Counted from the first letter of the stretch, positions 1-11,418 are shown. The stretch: DNA of 24,094 bases from Cyclostephanos tholiformis (GCA_036939975.1 JALLPB010000103.1:1-24094); one strand, 5' to 3'. Program-made: numbers and translations. Notes: generated from the letters alone by a model not told the origin.

Positions 1-50
1 CAACACCTGACAACCACCCAAAACTGACACAATAGCCGTATGATCTACAC

Positions 51-255
51 TTGTATATAATGCACAGGGCCGTCGTCGTCGTCGTCGTCTTCGTCGTCTT
101 CGTCGCCGCCGCATCGACGTGTACCCTATCGACGCTGATGCTACTGCGCGGCCTAACGATCGACGGACCTGAGTTTTACAACGGGGGGGAATGTCGAATG
201 ACCTACTCCCGCTTCGTCTTCCTCCCCCTGCGCGTTTTGTCGTCCCCGTCGTCAA

Positions 256-286
<31 letters not shown>

Positions 287-3188
287 TTCATCTTCCTCGT
301 CCTCATCGAGGACGACGAAGGTGAAATCGAACCGCCCATCATCCCCGAGATCGACGGAGAGGTACCGACTGTTCAAGTTCACGGACGCGAGGGATCCGAG
401 GCACGCGCACCTGTATCCAATATCCGGATCGATGGCGGTGGATTACGCGTCATCGAAGAACGATGGCGGGGAACGAAAGCGTCGAAACGGTGGAAACGAC
501 GACGGAAACGACGATGGAACCGGGAGATTATTGGATATTTCCGACAATTGGTGCCTATCGTCGAGTAGGAGAAACGTCGTGCACGACGGGACCGCAAATG
601 ACGATCCTCGGGAGGAATGGGAGGAGGAGGAGGAGGAGGAGGAGGAGGAAGGGGGGGGGGGAGGAGGATCGACGCTTGCGCCGCATCCACACGCGGGACA
701 TCCCGTCCTGTACGTGCCGGGTCACTGGGGATCGTACATGCAGTCTCGTTCGCTCGGCGCTCACGGTACGCGATGGACGGGACAACGACGACGATGGAGG
801 ACGAACGATAACGACGTAGACTTGGGGGGGGACGAGGGGACGCTATCGTACGATCGAGATATATACGATTCGCTTCGTACCGGGGGGGGGATGCACGATG
901 GTCTGAACATATGGCGAGACTACCACCGCGATTACGATGACTTGGGGGGTAATTCGTCATCCTCGATGACGGGGATGGATGATCCCCTCGTGGACTGGCT
1001 GATATCGTCGTCGTCTTCGTCGTCGTCGTCTTACCGCCGTCGACGAATAATGGATGGATTCGTCATGGACGTATACGCGCTCGACTTCGACGAGGAGGGA
1101 TCGGCGTTCCATCCATCGACGATATTCCGACAGGCGGAATTCTTCGTCAGGGCCGTTCGAACAATCGCGATGGGTTGTCGTATACCCACCGCCCCCGCCG
1201 GCGGTGGCATCATCGGGAACTACGAAGGCACGACGACGTCGTCGCGGGACGCGAGGGACTGGAAATCGCAGATGGGAGAGGGAGGTGGAGGGGAAGGGGG
1301 GGGCATCACGATAGTGGCCCATTCCATCGGTGCGTTGGTCGTGCGCGTGGCGCTGAAGGCTCACCCACGATTGTCGGAAGACGGTTGGATACGCAATATC
1401 ATAACGCTCGCGTCGCCGCTGGGATCGAACTTTCCGTATGCGGTGGACGCCGGAGTGCACAACGTCGCGAGGCTCGTCAACGATGATGGCGCCGATGATG
1501 TCGTGGGAGACGTAACGTTGATCTCCATATCGGGCGGGTTGAGGGATGAGATGATACCGCCAGGAGCTTGCCAAGTTCCGCCGATATCGGGAAACATTGA
1601 CCGGAACGATATCGACGCAATGGCTTCGGGCTTTACGAGTTCTGCCTTCCTTTCCTCATCTATGATGCGAGGCAATAATTCGTCGACCGAGGACGGTCCG
1701 TTTGGGATGGATCACCGTGCTATTGTGTGGTGCCATGATTTGCTATCCGTGGTCCGCGAATTAATTTTCTCTTTGGTGGTTGCGACTGATAATGGTCTAG
1801 ATTCCTCCGAACGCACGAATGTCGCTCTTGGGATGATATATGGAGCGAGGGATGGCTTTGGCATCGATCCGAGACGGAATGAATCCGAGACGAAAGTCTA
1901 TCAGGACCAAATCAATGATCAGCATGTACGCCTATTGCTGGAAAAAGGCTATTGGAAGACAGTATCAATTCAGCTTTCTGCGCCGTATCATCTCAATTCA
2001 TTGCTGAAGCTGTGCATCGCTGCTGCTCTACTGGATGCATTCGCAAGATTTTCAGATTTGCATCATTATCGCCATGGTCGAACTTCTTCTTCAACAAAAA
2101 CAAACAAATCCTTCATCGAAGAATCTTTTGATACGGCATTGAGTCTCCTGGCAATTCCCTCCCTCGTCATGATGGTAACCTGGGTGCGGCAATCGAGCCA
2201 TTCTTGTTTTGGGCAGGAATGTCAACTACTTCTTGGGACAGTCTTCATACTATCACAACTTGCAACATTGGCCTATTTTCTCGTTGTCCGTGGGTTGTGC
2301 CCAGTGGTGGCTACGTTTTTCATGCCACGTGTCAAATTCGCTTGCGCGGAATACCTACCAACAAAAATATCTTTTGGGGGTATTTTTGTACATCTTATGG
2401 TGGAGCAACTACGCATGCTCGCATTGTTAACAGTACCATTGACAGTAACAGTGGGTTTCATTTTCAATACGCTCATTCATGATATTGAGGATCTCGCATG
2501 CAATAACGTGGCCATCAGTTCGTATTGCTACTTATCGTTCATATTACACAACTTGATATTGATGGCAATCCTTGCCACACATTCTCCTTTGACTGCGGTT
2601 GAACGAAGACGAGGTGAAATATTTGTTCTCTGTTTGTCCTTATTGAAATCCACTTTCGGAACAGTGCTGTATGCTTTTTTCTTGACCACTCACTGGGGAC
2701 AGCTCGACTTGGATTCCTGGAATAAGTATTTGCCTGTGATAAAAAGCAGTAGTGGGTTTATTCACGGACGAAGTCATGTTCTTATCACGAGTGCCATTAC
2801 AATAGTTCTTCCAATATTTTTGACCATCATTGTCCTAATGTCTCAAGATACTGTGACTCGGACTTTATCACTGCATTGGCGCCAAACGAAGCAGAAATCT
2901 GGTAATTCAGACGCAGCAAATGGATCAACTAACACTGAGCCTGAATATGCGGGCAAAGAGGTGTTGCTATGGTCCTGTGAATCAAAATTTATAAACGCAG
3001 TCCGTGCTTTTCTCGTTGGCTGGTTCACTTGGACAGCATCAGTAAACAATGCCGCAGACGACCTCGTGATTCCGATCTCAGTGGCTATGATGACTTGCTT
3101 TAGATGTCTTCATTTTTCAGATCAGGTTGATATTTGCTCAGTAGTCATCCTCAATGACTTATCATTAAATCATGATAAATATCAGTAA
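51..3188 (+). CDS. PGAP1: GPI inositol-deacylase, PGAP1/Bst1-like
   Basis: Predicted ER membrane lipase that removes the acyl chain from the inositol of GPI anchors, needed for export of GPI proteins. The single ORF gives 1045 aa, close to yeast Bst1. An N-terminal hydrophobic segment (about residues 5-30) is followed by the luminal-entry motif around ECRMTYSRF. The alpha/beta hydrolase part holds VLYVPGHWGSY at about 219, DVYALDFDEEGSAFH, and the nucleophile elbow AHSIGA with Ser425, then ITLASPLGSNFP. The C-terminal 400 residues contain roughly eight hydrophobic segments, as in the family. The first third is interrupted by low-complexity Ser, Glu and Gly runs coded by TCG, GAG and G repeats; they stay in frame with both halves of the domain. 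A second ATG at 60 is an equally good start. The family call is from motifs; the exact start is inference. Confidence 0.85.
258..286. repeat. TCG triplet microsatellite coding poly-Ser
   Basis: Nearly ten uninterrupted TCG units inside the PGAP1-like ORF, read as serine. It lies in the non-conserved linker after the N-terminal membrane segment, so length change in threes would be tolerated. Confidence 0.9.
620..661. repeat. GAG triplet run followed by an 11-G homopolymer
   Basis: About ten GAG/AGG units code poly-Glu and run directly into eleven consecutive G (651-661) coding poly-Gly, just before the first conserved hydrolase motif of the PGAP1-like protein. A one-base slip in the G run would put the catalytic domain out of frame. 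Confidence 0.9.
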
Positions 3189-3361
3189 AGTCTGTTGTAA
3201 GAATCACATAAACCTTCATGGCACAATTTAGTCGAGAAAGATTATGATGGATTTCGGTACTACGAAAGGCGCTATGGGCAAAATGTCGAAGATGTGATTT
3301 CGTCATCTCTTCGAGCAAGTATAAACAGCATAGTAAAAACAATATCTTAATGCATGTCAAT

Positions 3362-3411
3362 GTAGAATTAACTTCTCTGTTGCATATCGTACTCCGAAGT
3401 TAATTACCTAC
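3362..3411. repeat. Inverted repeat between convergent genes
   Basis: Perfect 10-bp arms AATTAACTTC (3366-3375) and GAAGTTAATT (3396-3405) with a 20-base loop, extended by flanking GTAG and CTAC. It sits between the stop codons of the PGAP1-like gene (+) and the RAB3GAP2-like gene (-), the only strong structure in that 235-bp gap. A shared 3'-end or pausing role is inference; it could also be a small transposon relic. Confidence 0.55.
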
Positions 3412-3423
3412 GACGTCACAATT

Positions 3424-6400
3424 TCACAAATTCATAATTGCTTCTACCTCGTGCGTCTGTATCGCCTTCAGTAGATTCCCACTTGTCAAGCTGAGTGCGT
3501 CGATTTTTTCACACGTTAATTTGTCCAAAGGCATACTTTGAAGTCTCATAATCAACGAATGAGTAGTTACCAATGACGTTGTGACAAAATTACTCGATGT
3601 CGCCGCTTCTTCTCGCAACCACCGACTAGCATCGGCATCAAGTAGGCTGTGTATCCCTCGAAAGCGTTTTGTTTTTTTCAAGGACATAATTGTTCCATGA
3701 AGCCTACCGCAGACGATTTTTATAACCTTTTCTGCGAAAAGCGACCTGTCTAACGATGGCATTACGGTCCCCAAAAGATCATTGATGCTTGCATCCTTTC
3801 CGAGCCGGATCATTTCAATCAGATATCGCGTCCTGACATACTGAGCATCTAAGCCCAAAGACTTTCCAAACAACTCCACTGAATTGATACAGGAAAAGTT
3901 ATCAAGCACAGGAGTCGATGATTTTTCAGCATGGTCTAAGATGGCCTTGTCCAGAAGACCTTGCTGCTCGGCAGATCCTCTGGGCATAGGTGGCATTTCC
4001 GAGAATAGTGAACCGACCAAGAATAGTCTGGCGAAGGAAGGCACAAGAGAAGCAAGCGGATTGACATTTCTTGTCATTTCAAATGCAAACAAAACGGTGT
4101 GATGAAGTTCAATTGATGATTGGTGGATATTACGGAATTTCTTGACCAGATCATTAAGAACTGTGCAATCTCGAATTGGAGGCCACATTTCGTTCGACTC
4201 AGGTATAATAATTGTCTTGGCGGTGGGCACTTTCGACATGCACTCAATCATCATTGAGAAGATCTGTTTCACGGTGGTGATGAATTCTTTCAACCAAACT
4301 TGGTCTTCCATCAAAGGCGTGAATATGGTCTCGCTGAGCTCGTGCTCATTGAAACCAAATAGCATCGCACGACACACTGGTCGTACAACTGACTGATACA
4401 CTTCGATCAATGCTGCCAAGCTGAATTTCTCGATACGTCTAACAACAGTTTGAAGCGCTGACACGGAATTATGCAGTAAGGATAAATTCTGAGGCGATTG
4501 TCCAAATAGTCGTGCTAATATCAAAGCCCGATTTGCAGCTAAGTGAGTTGTGAAATGTGCATGATCTTTCAGGTAAAAAATTAATGGGGGTGAACGAGTA
4601 TCATTTGTCAGGCCCGTGGGGTTGGTGGGGTTTCTTCCCTGGCTAGGAATCTTACAACTCCCAAAAATTTTCTTCTTGTGTAGTTCACTGTCACCTTCGA
4701 AGGTTGACGGGTAAAAAGCTTCGGAACTTGAAAGGCATGCGCCCTCCAAAGCCACGATGACTTGGTTGTCATGGCTAAGTGTCAGTTCATCCGCAGCAAC
4801 CCATGAATATGCAGAGAAGATATCAGGGTTAGACACAGTGCTCACTGTCATTGGACTGAACTCTCCGAAAGGATTTAAATTACCAGATAGCCGTAAAGAA
4901 ACGAGGAGACAAACTCTCAACTTGCGAAGCAGATCTTCCCAAGGTCTTACGCTTTCTAGTTTGGTTATCATCCCATAAGTTTTATGCTCGAGTTGTGTAG
5001 ATGCAGAAGAAACGGCGTCCATGCACATGACCGAGAGAAGAAAGGCTTTTGGAAGATCCTCCATACCCATACAGAATTTCATCAGGGAATCAAGCATGCA
5101 GGTTTTTTTCAATAAGTCATTATTCCGTTGTTGGCTAGTATCATGAGCACTGATTATCAGATCATGGAGCCACCTGGGGGGACGGATGAGGGTGAAATTT
5201 TTCAATGAGTGTCGCCGCATAAACATAAAAGGTACAGATAGCTCTTTAGTGTTAAGCTTACCTGATCATTGGACGCCATGTACCAGACAGGTTCGTTTTC
5301 GTTATCACCTCTGTTGACAGGGTGCTTATCCATTCTCCAAAATACTGCTCCTGAACATCAAAATCACTATCTAAACCTAGGCTGCCAAACAATGAGTTGA
5401 CAACCTTGAATACGAATAGATCTGAAACAAACAGAAAAACAATTAGGATTCCGTTGATGGGCTAAAAAACACATATCATGTTTGTCTTGCCTTGTAGAAG
5501 AGGCCGAAAAATTCTCCTCAGAATTGGTGCACGATCCCGCTTGACCTTCGTGAGATAAACTTGATCATTGCCATTTGGTTGGCACGCAGTTGCAAACTTA
5601 GATCCAGTTATGACGGCAAGTGAGTGAAAAGTCCGAAGTAGGACCTGGCGGGAGGGTGCTTGTGTGACTATATTCTATATCCAAAGAACTTACCATTGCA
5701 AATTCAAGTGGCTTATCGTCCCATTTATTGTGCGCATCAGCATAAGTTGGCATGTATCTGTTTTTTAGTGCGGCATTTCCAGAGGCAGCCGATATCCATG
5801 ATAGTGCCTCTGAGGCCCACGGCGAAAGTGCTGCCATGTTATCTCTCTGATCATCCGTACCATTGTTGTCAAGCCCGATTCTCGTTTCATAACGGTGGAG
5901 GACATTGTAAGCATGAACAAGGCGATCAGAATAGATGACTGCAGAGGAGAGTTCTAAAATGGCTGCCTTTTGTACTGAACCACTGCCTTCTTGTGCCTCT
6001 AATTCCTGAGCCTGTCTTAGACGTAATTTACAGTATGAGATCGCTTGTGAAAGGAGATTTGAACTATCAATTCTCATCTCTCTCTCTAAACGGGTACATT
6101 TTGATAGAACACCAAGCCCTTCACCTAAATCTGCCAAGGATCGCATCGACTTGAAAGTTGTAAGGACTGTTTGAGCGTTAAATTGAATATTGGTATCGGG
6201 GGCTAGAAGTTGCATGAACATGTTGAGATACACTTTGCTCTCGTTGGGTAAAATCGATTGAGCTGGCTTCTGTTTTGCATTAGACTTTTCATTTGCACAA
6301 TCATTGAAAACAATCTTGTCAATAATATAACATCCGCCACGTTCGTTTTCATCTATGCTATTCCTTTCCAAAAGGAAACTACGAACTCTATTACCTTCTG

Positions 6401-9002
6401 ATGGGGGTCCATGGCATTCAATTACAATACAATCCTTCTGATGAGGCACTGCAATCGTTGCCACTCTAGGTCCTTGAGGTATAGGGAAAACTTCGACAGA
6501 TCCACGTTTTCGGAGATGGATCACCAAGTAGGACCGCGTTGAAACGCTAGCGTAGTTGGTAAGTTCGTTGTTGCACGGGAGCTCCTCAAAGAAGCAACTT
6601 ACGTTGCGCATTCCCTTAATCATTCTAATCGGTTGGTTAGTTTCGAGGTCGAACAAGGTGACTCGACCGAGATTATCAGTAGTTGCAACGAATGACCCAC
6701 TGGGGTCTACCACTGCAGTCTCAAAACGGCGTGGTAAATCACCGAAAGAAAGCGAAGCGCTGATCAATGGCCAGGGAAACATATATTTTGCTTCTCTGTT
6801 GATAAATGGATCTCGAACGTGGACGTTTTGAAGTCCTTCAAACTGAATATCATGCTTGGCAGAGTTTTCATCTAATTCCTTGAATTCATCAAGGGGTAGA
6901 TCATCATCATCATCACCATCATCATCATCAAAGTGTCTAGGTTTGACATCGACACCAGTTCCTCCACTAAGTCCCCAACGCACAGCTCCTAAGGCCATTC
7001 CTAAAGCTCCCTTCACTAATGCAGCTGTGCCTCCCACGACCGTTCCAGTCATTGGGCCGTATCGATCATCATCTGATGAAATATCCAACCCATGATCGGA
7101 AATTTCTCTGTCGTCGTGCGATTGATTCCCATGCTTCAGCGTTAAACCTTGCACAGAAGGGTCCGAGGCGTGCACCAACGCAGATGACGGATCACATTTT
7201 ATCTTAGATGAATTGAACGCGATTGATTGTGCTGATGATGGAGCTGACTGCCCAGGAATAACTATCGCTTTTACCGATGAGAAGGCTCCTCCTTCGCCAC
7301 CACGGAGGCGTTGTGAAGCATTTTGGGACCTCACAGCCATTGATAATAGACTCCAGTATTCATCTGTGGGGATCACCGGTTCAGTTACGTCATCATCCGG
7401 CGGAATAGCAATCGTGTGATGATTCACCTGTGGAGGAGGAACATCGAGCGGCGAGGGGAAATTGTCCTTTAATGGGACGACGACGGATGAGTCTCCGCTA
7501 AGTATAGTGGTGTTATCCACCACGGCATCGTTCAGGAGATCGCCAGAATTGGAGCATGCCTGGAATGCGATGAATGGCCTCCACGAAGGTAACTTGACGA
7601 TGGTACCATTACCATATGTGACCCAAATAATGCCATGACTGATCATCGCTATTTGGCCTTCCATTTGGCAAAGGCCCGTCGAGCAGTGTGACGACATTGA
7701 CTCATCCCGGAAAAAGGAAATTGATCTTATCCCCGAATATGTCACATCGTTTTGCTCCCTTCTTTGTTCATTATCAGCACGCATGGACAATGGTTGTAAT
7801 GATGGATAAAAAATTTGGACTTGATTCGGGTCGAAGTCCTCACAACCAAATCTGAACTTTTCCTCGACGGCATCGTTGTTGACTTCTCCTTCTGTGTCAT
7901 TATCACGACCGAATCTCATTGCTCGAGGGAGGATCTGCTGCACGCAATGATAATTGGGATGGGAATCGCCCTCCTTGCGACCGGCATCATCCGGCTCTTT
8001 CAACTTTCCATTTTCGATAATTTTGCACGCCTCATAGTCAAGACCGAAACGCACGGGATAGCCGTCCGATGATGCATCGTCAGGCTCCGTGGGCAATTCC
8101 GACACGGTCAACGACAACGAGAAAACTTGATCCCGAGAATTCCCAAGCATCACCGCCACCGTCCGTTGCGTGATCGGCGCCCTAGAAACGTTACGAATCA
8201 GCGGCGCGGGTATCAACGCGCACGCGGTGATATCGGACGCAAAAAAGGCGTCATTATATGCCTCGGAATAATTTGAGACGTCACGGTCCGATCCCCGTGA
8301 CCTCGAACGAAACGTCGGCAAAGATTCAGCAATAGAGGGGGGGAATATCACGATTGGATATCCAAATTCAATTCCATCGCGTTCCTCAACTACCGTACCC
8401 CGATCCAGGAAGATCCGTTCGTATGAAACATCTATCCATTCTAGTGAAAAATTTTCGACGTTGGTTCCACCCTCCCCTCCCGCACCATCCTCCTCGTCAT
8501 CCCCCTCATCGTCAACAACACGCCCTAATTCCAAGGCAATCAGCTGAGCCACGACTGCATGCTTCCCGTAGGCAACTGATAGAAAGAGTCGGGTTTTGTC
8601 ATGTGGTCCTCGATGATGTAGTAGTGACGTTGTCAAATCATGACGATGATAGTAGGGATCCAACTCGATTAGTTTCACCCGTTGGATTGGATTACCCTTT
8701 TTTGGATTGCCCCCCTCGAGATTTTCTAATTTGGTTAGTAGGGGTGTCAAATCGAAGGATGAGGGCAAATTCGAGTGTGCCAAATCGTGCGTTGAATGAT
8801 GGTCCATTGTTGGAGCATTGTTCGGTGACGATTTTGCTCCTTCCATGTTGTGTGTAGTTGTGATGAAGAAAATATTTTTATCATATTTCTCACACGACAT
8901 CATCTCACCGAAAAATGAGACAGAGGGAATAGGGGGCGGGCGGGGTTGTCCCCCATTCCTTCGCCAACGCTTCGCTCGCGCGCGCCATTTTGGGCTCCCC
9001 AT
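3424..9002 (-). CDS. RAB3GAP2: Rab3 GTPase-activating protein non-catalytic subunit
   Basis: Regulatory half of the Rab3GAP complex, which with RAB3GAP1 acts in Rab3 and Rab18 control at ER and secretory membranes. Exons on the minus strand: 9002-5694, 5644-5491, 5421-5262 and 5173-3424, introns of 49, 69 and 88 bp, giving about 1790 aa against about 1390 in human. Splicing keeps frame at each junction. The family signature is in exon 1: SLSFGDLPRRFETAVV, then DNLGRVTLFDLETNQPIRM, then YLVIHLRKRGSVEVF and QGPRVA, the same order as in human RAB3GAP2. Exon 3 carries QEQYFGEWISTL; exon 4 holds the C-terminal helical part. The 49-bp intron is GT-AG; the second uses a GC donor. The first 30-60 residues are basic and proline-rich and may be leader, so later ATGs at residues 34, 35 or 53 are possible starts. 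Confidence 0.85.
5422..5490 (-). other. GC-AG intron of the RAB3GAP2-like gene
   Basis: On the minus strand the exon ends CTACAAG and the intron begins GCAAGACA, ending in TTTGTTTCAG. AG|GCAAG is the usual context of the minor GC-AG class. No GT donor nearby keeps the frame from RIFRPLLQ into DLFVFKVVNSLFG. Intron length is 69 bp. Confidence 0.7.
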
Positions 9003-9376
9003 TTTTTTTTCTACACAAAACCACTATCGCACCGCTCTACTGTGTAAGTGTACGATACCCTTATTCAAAAAAATTGTACGAAAATCGTAGGCGCGATAGA
9101 GCAGCGCCTCGAGAGAATTTCGGCTGTCACGTAGGAATACGTATTGGTTAAAGCCGTTAGTCATACCTGTAATACTAGGTAAAGGACCTTTTTTGGGAGT
9201 CCAAATCGGGAGGGGCGCAGACAGCAAGGAGCTAGCGAATTTAAATTTTTTCTGCAGCAATTTAAACTCGACTGGAGGAGGTCATTGTTTTGCCGAACCG
9301 ATTCACCTCGATTCGACCGGCCCGTCCATCGTCTAGAGAATAGAAACGTTAAACCAATCCTTAGCTTTAGACAACG
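9003..9376. other. Gap: RAB3GAP2 upstream region and 5' end of the DIRS element
   Basis: No credible gene. It must contain the RAB3GAP2 promoter (read leftwards) and the untranslated 5' end of the retrotransposon (read rightwards). Visible: the short palindromes AAAGGACCTTT near 9181 and AATTTAAATT near 9238. I could not define the element's left terminus. Confidence 0.5.
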
Positions 9377-11386
9377 ATGCACTCCACTTGGAAAGCTTTC
9401 TTTGCCGCCCGCGTCGATAACGAGATCGGCAACAAAAACACTTCGGTTTACACCGAAGCCTGGTCTCCTGATAAGGCCGACAACGTGAGAATTCAAAATC
9501 TCATCTCGGACCCGGACAGCGTCCTCCTGGCGACGGACTCCAACAACATGATCCACTCCTTGCACAGCTTCAAAGCCGTCGGAGGCACGCTTCTTCGCCC
9601 AACGGTAAAGCTCATGTGCCTTTTGGGTTCAGGATCACACGCAACTGCTCTTCTCATCGATAAGCAGAGCATCCTCAACCCATGCCCTCTCAAGACTCCA
9701 ACGATCGACGAACTCAGAGAATGCTCAAACGAGGACGAAGTTCGCGCCATCCCAGCCCCGGCAGAAGATGGTTTAGTGACCTACCCAGGATCAGCGACCT
9801 TTCTCCCATCTCCGTGGCTCACCGACACGATCATGTCAGCCAACACAAGCGAAGCTTCTAAACTGATCCCAGCAGTAACCGCAGCCGCCTTCGAATTTGA
9901 CACCGAACACGAAAACGACCCAGAATACATCACTGATGCAGCAGACCACGCCGCAGATTTCATTCTTTGGGCCTGGAGAGTGATGATGGGTCGCGTTTCA
10001 AAGTCCCGACTTTCAATGGACCCAAACGATCCCGACCTCACGCGTCATCTCGAAGAACGCCACCAGAACCGCCTCTCTCGAGTCCAGTTCAACATTCCCA
10101 ACAGCCTCCCGCCAGTTCAGCTCCCACCCAACGGTCCAGCCGTCGACCAAGCTCTACTCGGGATGCTCAATGCCACTGTGAATCGCCAAGTAGACGGACA
10201 AGAGCAACACAACATCATCCTCGAGAAACAACTCAGAGTCATGGAAGAACGCGAATTATCAACAAAGAATCGAGTGAAGAACTTACACGAGTCAACCCTC
10301 AGAATGATTCTTTTTGCTTCCGCGATGGATAATGATTCAGTCCCGACCGAACCAATCGACTCCTGCAGACGAGTCATCAACAGCAAAACGGTCGCCCTCG
10401 CCGAACAGGAACTAAACCTCCAGTTTGAAAATCGCGACATGTTAGACGTCAGTTTCCCTTCGGGATACACTGCCAACGTTTACCTCGGGATCTTCATTTG
10501 GTCGAGCACTGACACCCCGAGCAACCACAGCCCTTTCTCTTTCTCGGAGGTTGAACCCATTCGCATGGACGAACAAAAGAACCGCCACCTCCTTCTCCAA
10601 CTTGTCCTCACGCAAGGCAAAGGAATGACGGTCGATGAAATCAAAGCGTCGAATAAGCAAGAAGTGAAGGCGCCAACGAACATTCACGACATGATGGTGC
10701 AAATAAAAATGTTCACCGTTGCAAATGACATCTTCTTTGGCGAGCTCAGCATCGGCTCCCAATGTCTTCGCGCACTGCAGTCGATGATTGAACGCCAACG
10801 ATCGGTGTTCAAAGCCAAAGAGACCCTCGACGAAGAATTCGCCTCCAAATTTCTCCTCGCGGTCGACACCCGTTTCCAAATGTGGCTCAAACAATGCAGG
10901 ACCGCACGGACTCGCAGCGACGTCGACGACTCCATCATCGACTTCGCCCATTTGGTTTCCCAAGTCCTTTTCGGCTCCTTCCATATCACCCTTCCCCCAA
11001 CCTTCAAAATGAAAGCTCCCATCGACGACTCCGCTTCGACCAAAGATCTCAAGAAGCATGACGGAGACGACGACGGCAATGGGGATAAGAAGAAGAAGAA
11101 GAAGAAAAACGACGAGGCACGCGAAATGGTTCACAACAAAGCTCCTCACCCAGACTTGTGCATGCTCTCCACCGAAACTTGGGCATTGAATTTCGCGAAT
11201 AAAAATGTCAACACACGCCCAAAGTTCAACGACAAATCAGTCATCTGCCCCCGCTGGCTCCTTCAGAAATATTGCTTCAACAACTGCAAGCACAAGGACA
11301 GCCACGTCAAAGCCGACGAGATCCCTGCCGAAAAGGTGAAAGAAATGAAAGAGTGGATCAAGTCATGCCGCGTCAATGGCAATTGA
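9377..11386 (+). CDS. DIRS element ORF1, Gag-like protein
   Basis: 669-aa protein at the first position of the retroelement, expected to bind element RNA and form the particle. No enzyme motif is visible. There is a Lys/Asp-rich stretch with seven consecutive Lys around residue 573, and near the C-terminus a Cys/His cluster, ICPRWLLQKYCFNNCKHKDSH (Cys-x8-Cys-x3-Cys-x5-His), that could be an atypical zinc knuckle. It ends in TGA at 11384-11386, after which the same frame stays open into ORF2, so a Gag-Pol fusion by readthrough is likely. Role is inferred from position and the Cys/His cluster. Confidence 0.75.
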   Translation: MHSTWKAFFAARVDNEIGNKNTSVYTEAWSPDKADNVRIQNLISDPDSVLLATDSNNMIHSLHSFKAVGGTLLRPTVKLMCLLGSGSHATALLIDKQSILNPCPLKTPTIDELRECSNEDEVRAIPAPAEDGLVTYPGSATFLPSPWLTDTIMSANTSEASKLIPAVTAAAFEFDTEHENDPEYITDAADHAADFILWAWRVMMGRVSKSRLSMDPNDPDLTRHLEERHQNRLSRVQFNIPNSLPPVQLPPNGPAVDQALLGMLNATVNRQVDGQEQHNIILEKQLRVMEERELSTKNRVKNLHESTLRMILFASAMDNDSVPTEPIDSCRRVINSKTVALAEQELNLQFENRDMLDVSFPSGYTANVYLGIFIWSSTDTPSNHSPFSFSEVEPIRMDEQKNRHLLLQLVLTQGKGMTVDEIKASNKQEVKAPTNIHDMMVQIKMFTVANDIFFGELSIGSQCLRALQSMIERQRSVFKAKETLDEEFASKFLLAVDTRFQMWLKQCRTARTRSDVDDSIIDFAHLVSQVLFGSFHITLPPTFKMKAPIDDSASTKDLKKHDGDDDGNGDKKKKKKKNDEAREMVHNKAPHPDLCMLSTETWALNFANKNVNTRPKFNDKSVICPRWLLQKYCFNNCKHKDSHVKADEIPAEKVKEMKEWIKSCRVNGN

Positions 11387-11418
11387 CTAGGCAGGCCGGA
11401 GCCTAGCGGCGTCCGGCC
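11384..11418 (+). promoter_or_regulatory. Candidate stop-codon readthrough signal (UGA CUAG plus stem-loop)
   Basis: ORF1 ends UGA followed by CUAGG, the known leaky-stop context UGA-CUA(G). Seven bases after the stop begins a 7-bp GC-rich stem GGCCGGA (11394-11400) pairing with TCCGGCC (11412-11418) around an 11-base loop. ORF1 and ORF2 are in one frame and the 20 sense codons between the stop and ORF2's first ATG (11447) have no other stop. A competing 6-bp hairpin CTAGGC/GCCTAG overlaps it. Stop, context, stem and open frame are seen; readthrough is inferred. Confidence 0.65.

Noticed and set aside
379..1675. Several long frames on the minus strand and in other frames over the PGAP1 N-terminal region
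   Set aside because: They are Arg/Pro-rich translations of triplet repeats and shadow a frame that carries conserved hydrolase motifs.
3424..9002. Two separate genes, an N-terminal and a C-terminal RAB3GAP2-like protein
   Set aside because: Two small exons with matching splice sites join them in frame, and the two parts match successive regions of one family.
9025..9035. TATCGCACCGC near the RAB3GAP2 start and its reverse complement at 23745-23755 near the CMS1 start, as a shared promoter motif
   Set aside because: An 11-base match is expected by chance many times in 24 kb and the two are in opposite orientation relative to the genes.
10442..11149. A 235-aa minus-strand frame over ORF1
   Set aside because: Shadow of the Gag frame with no recognisable motif.
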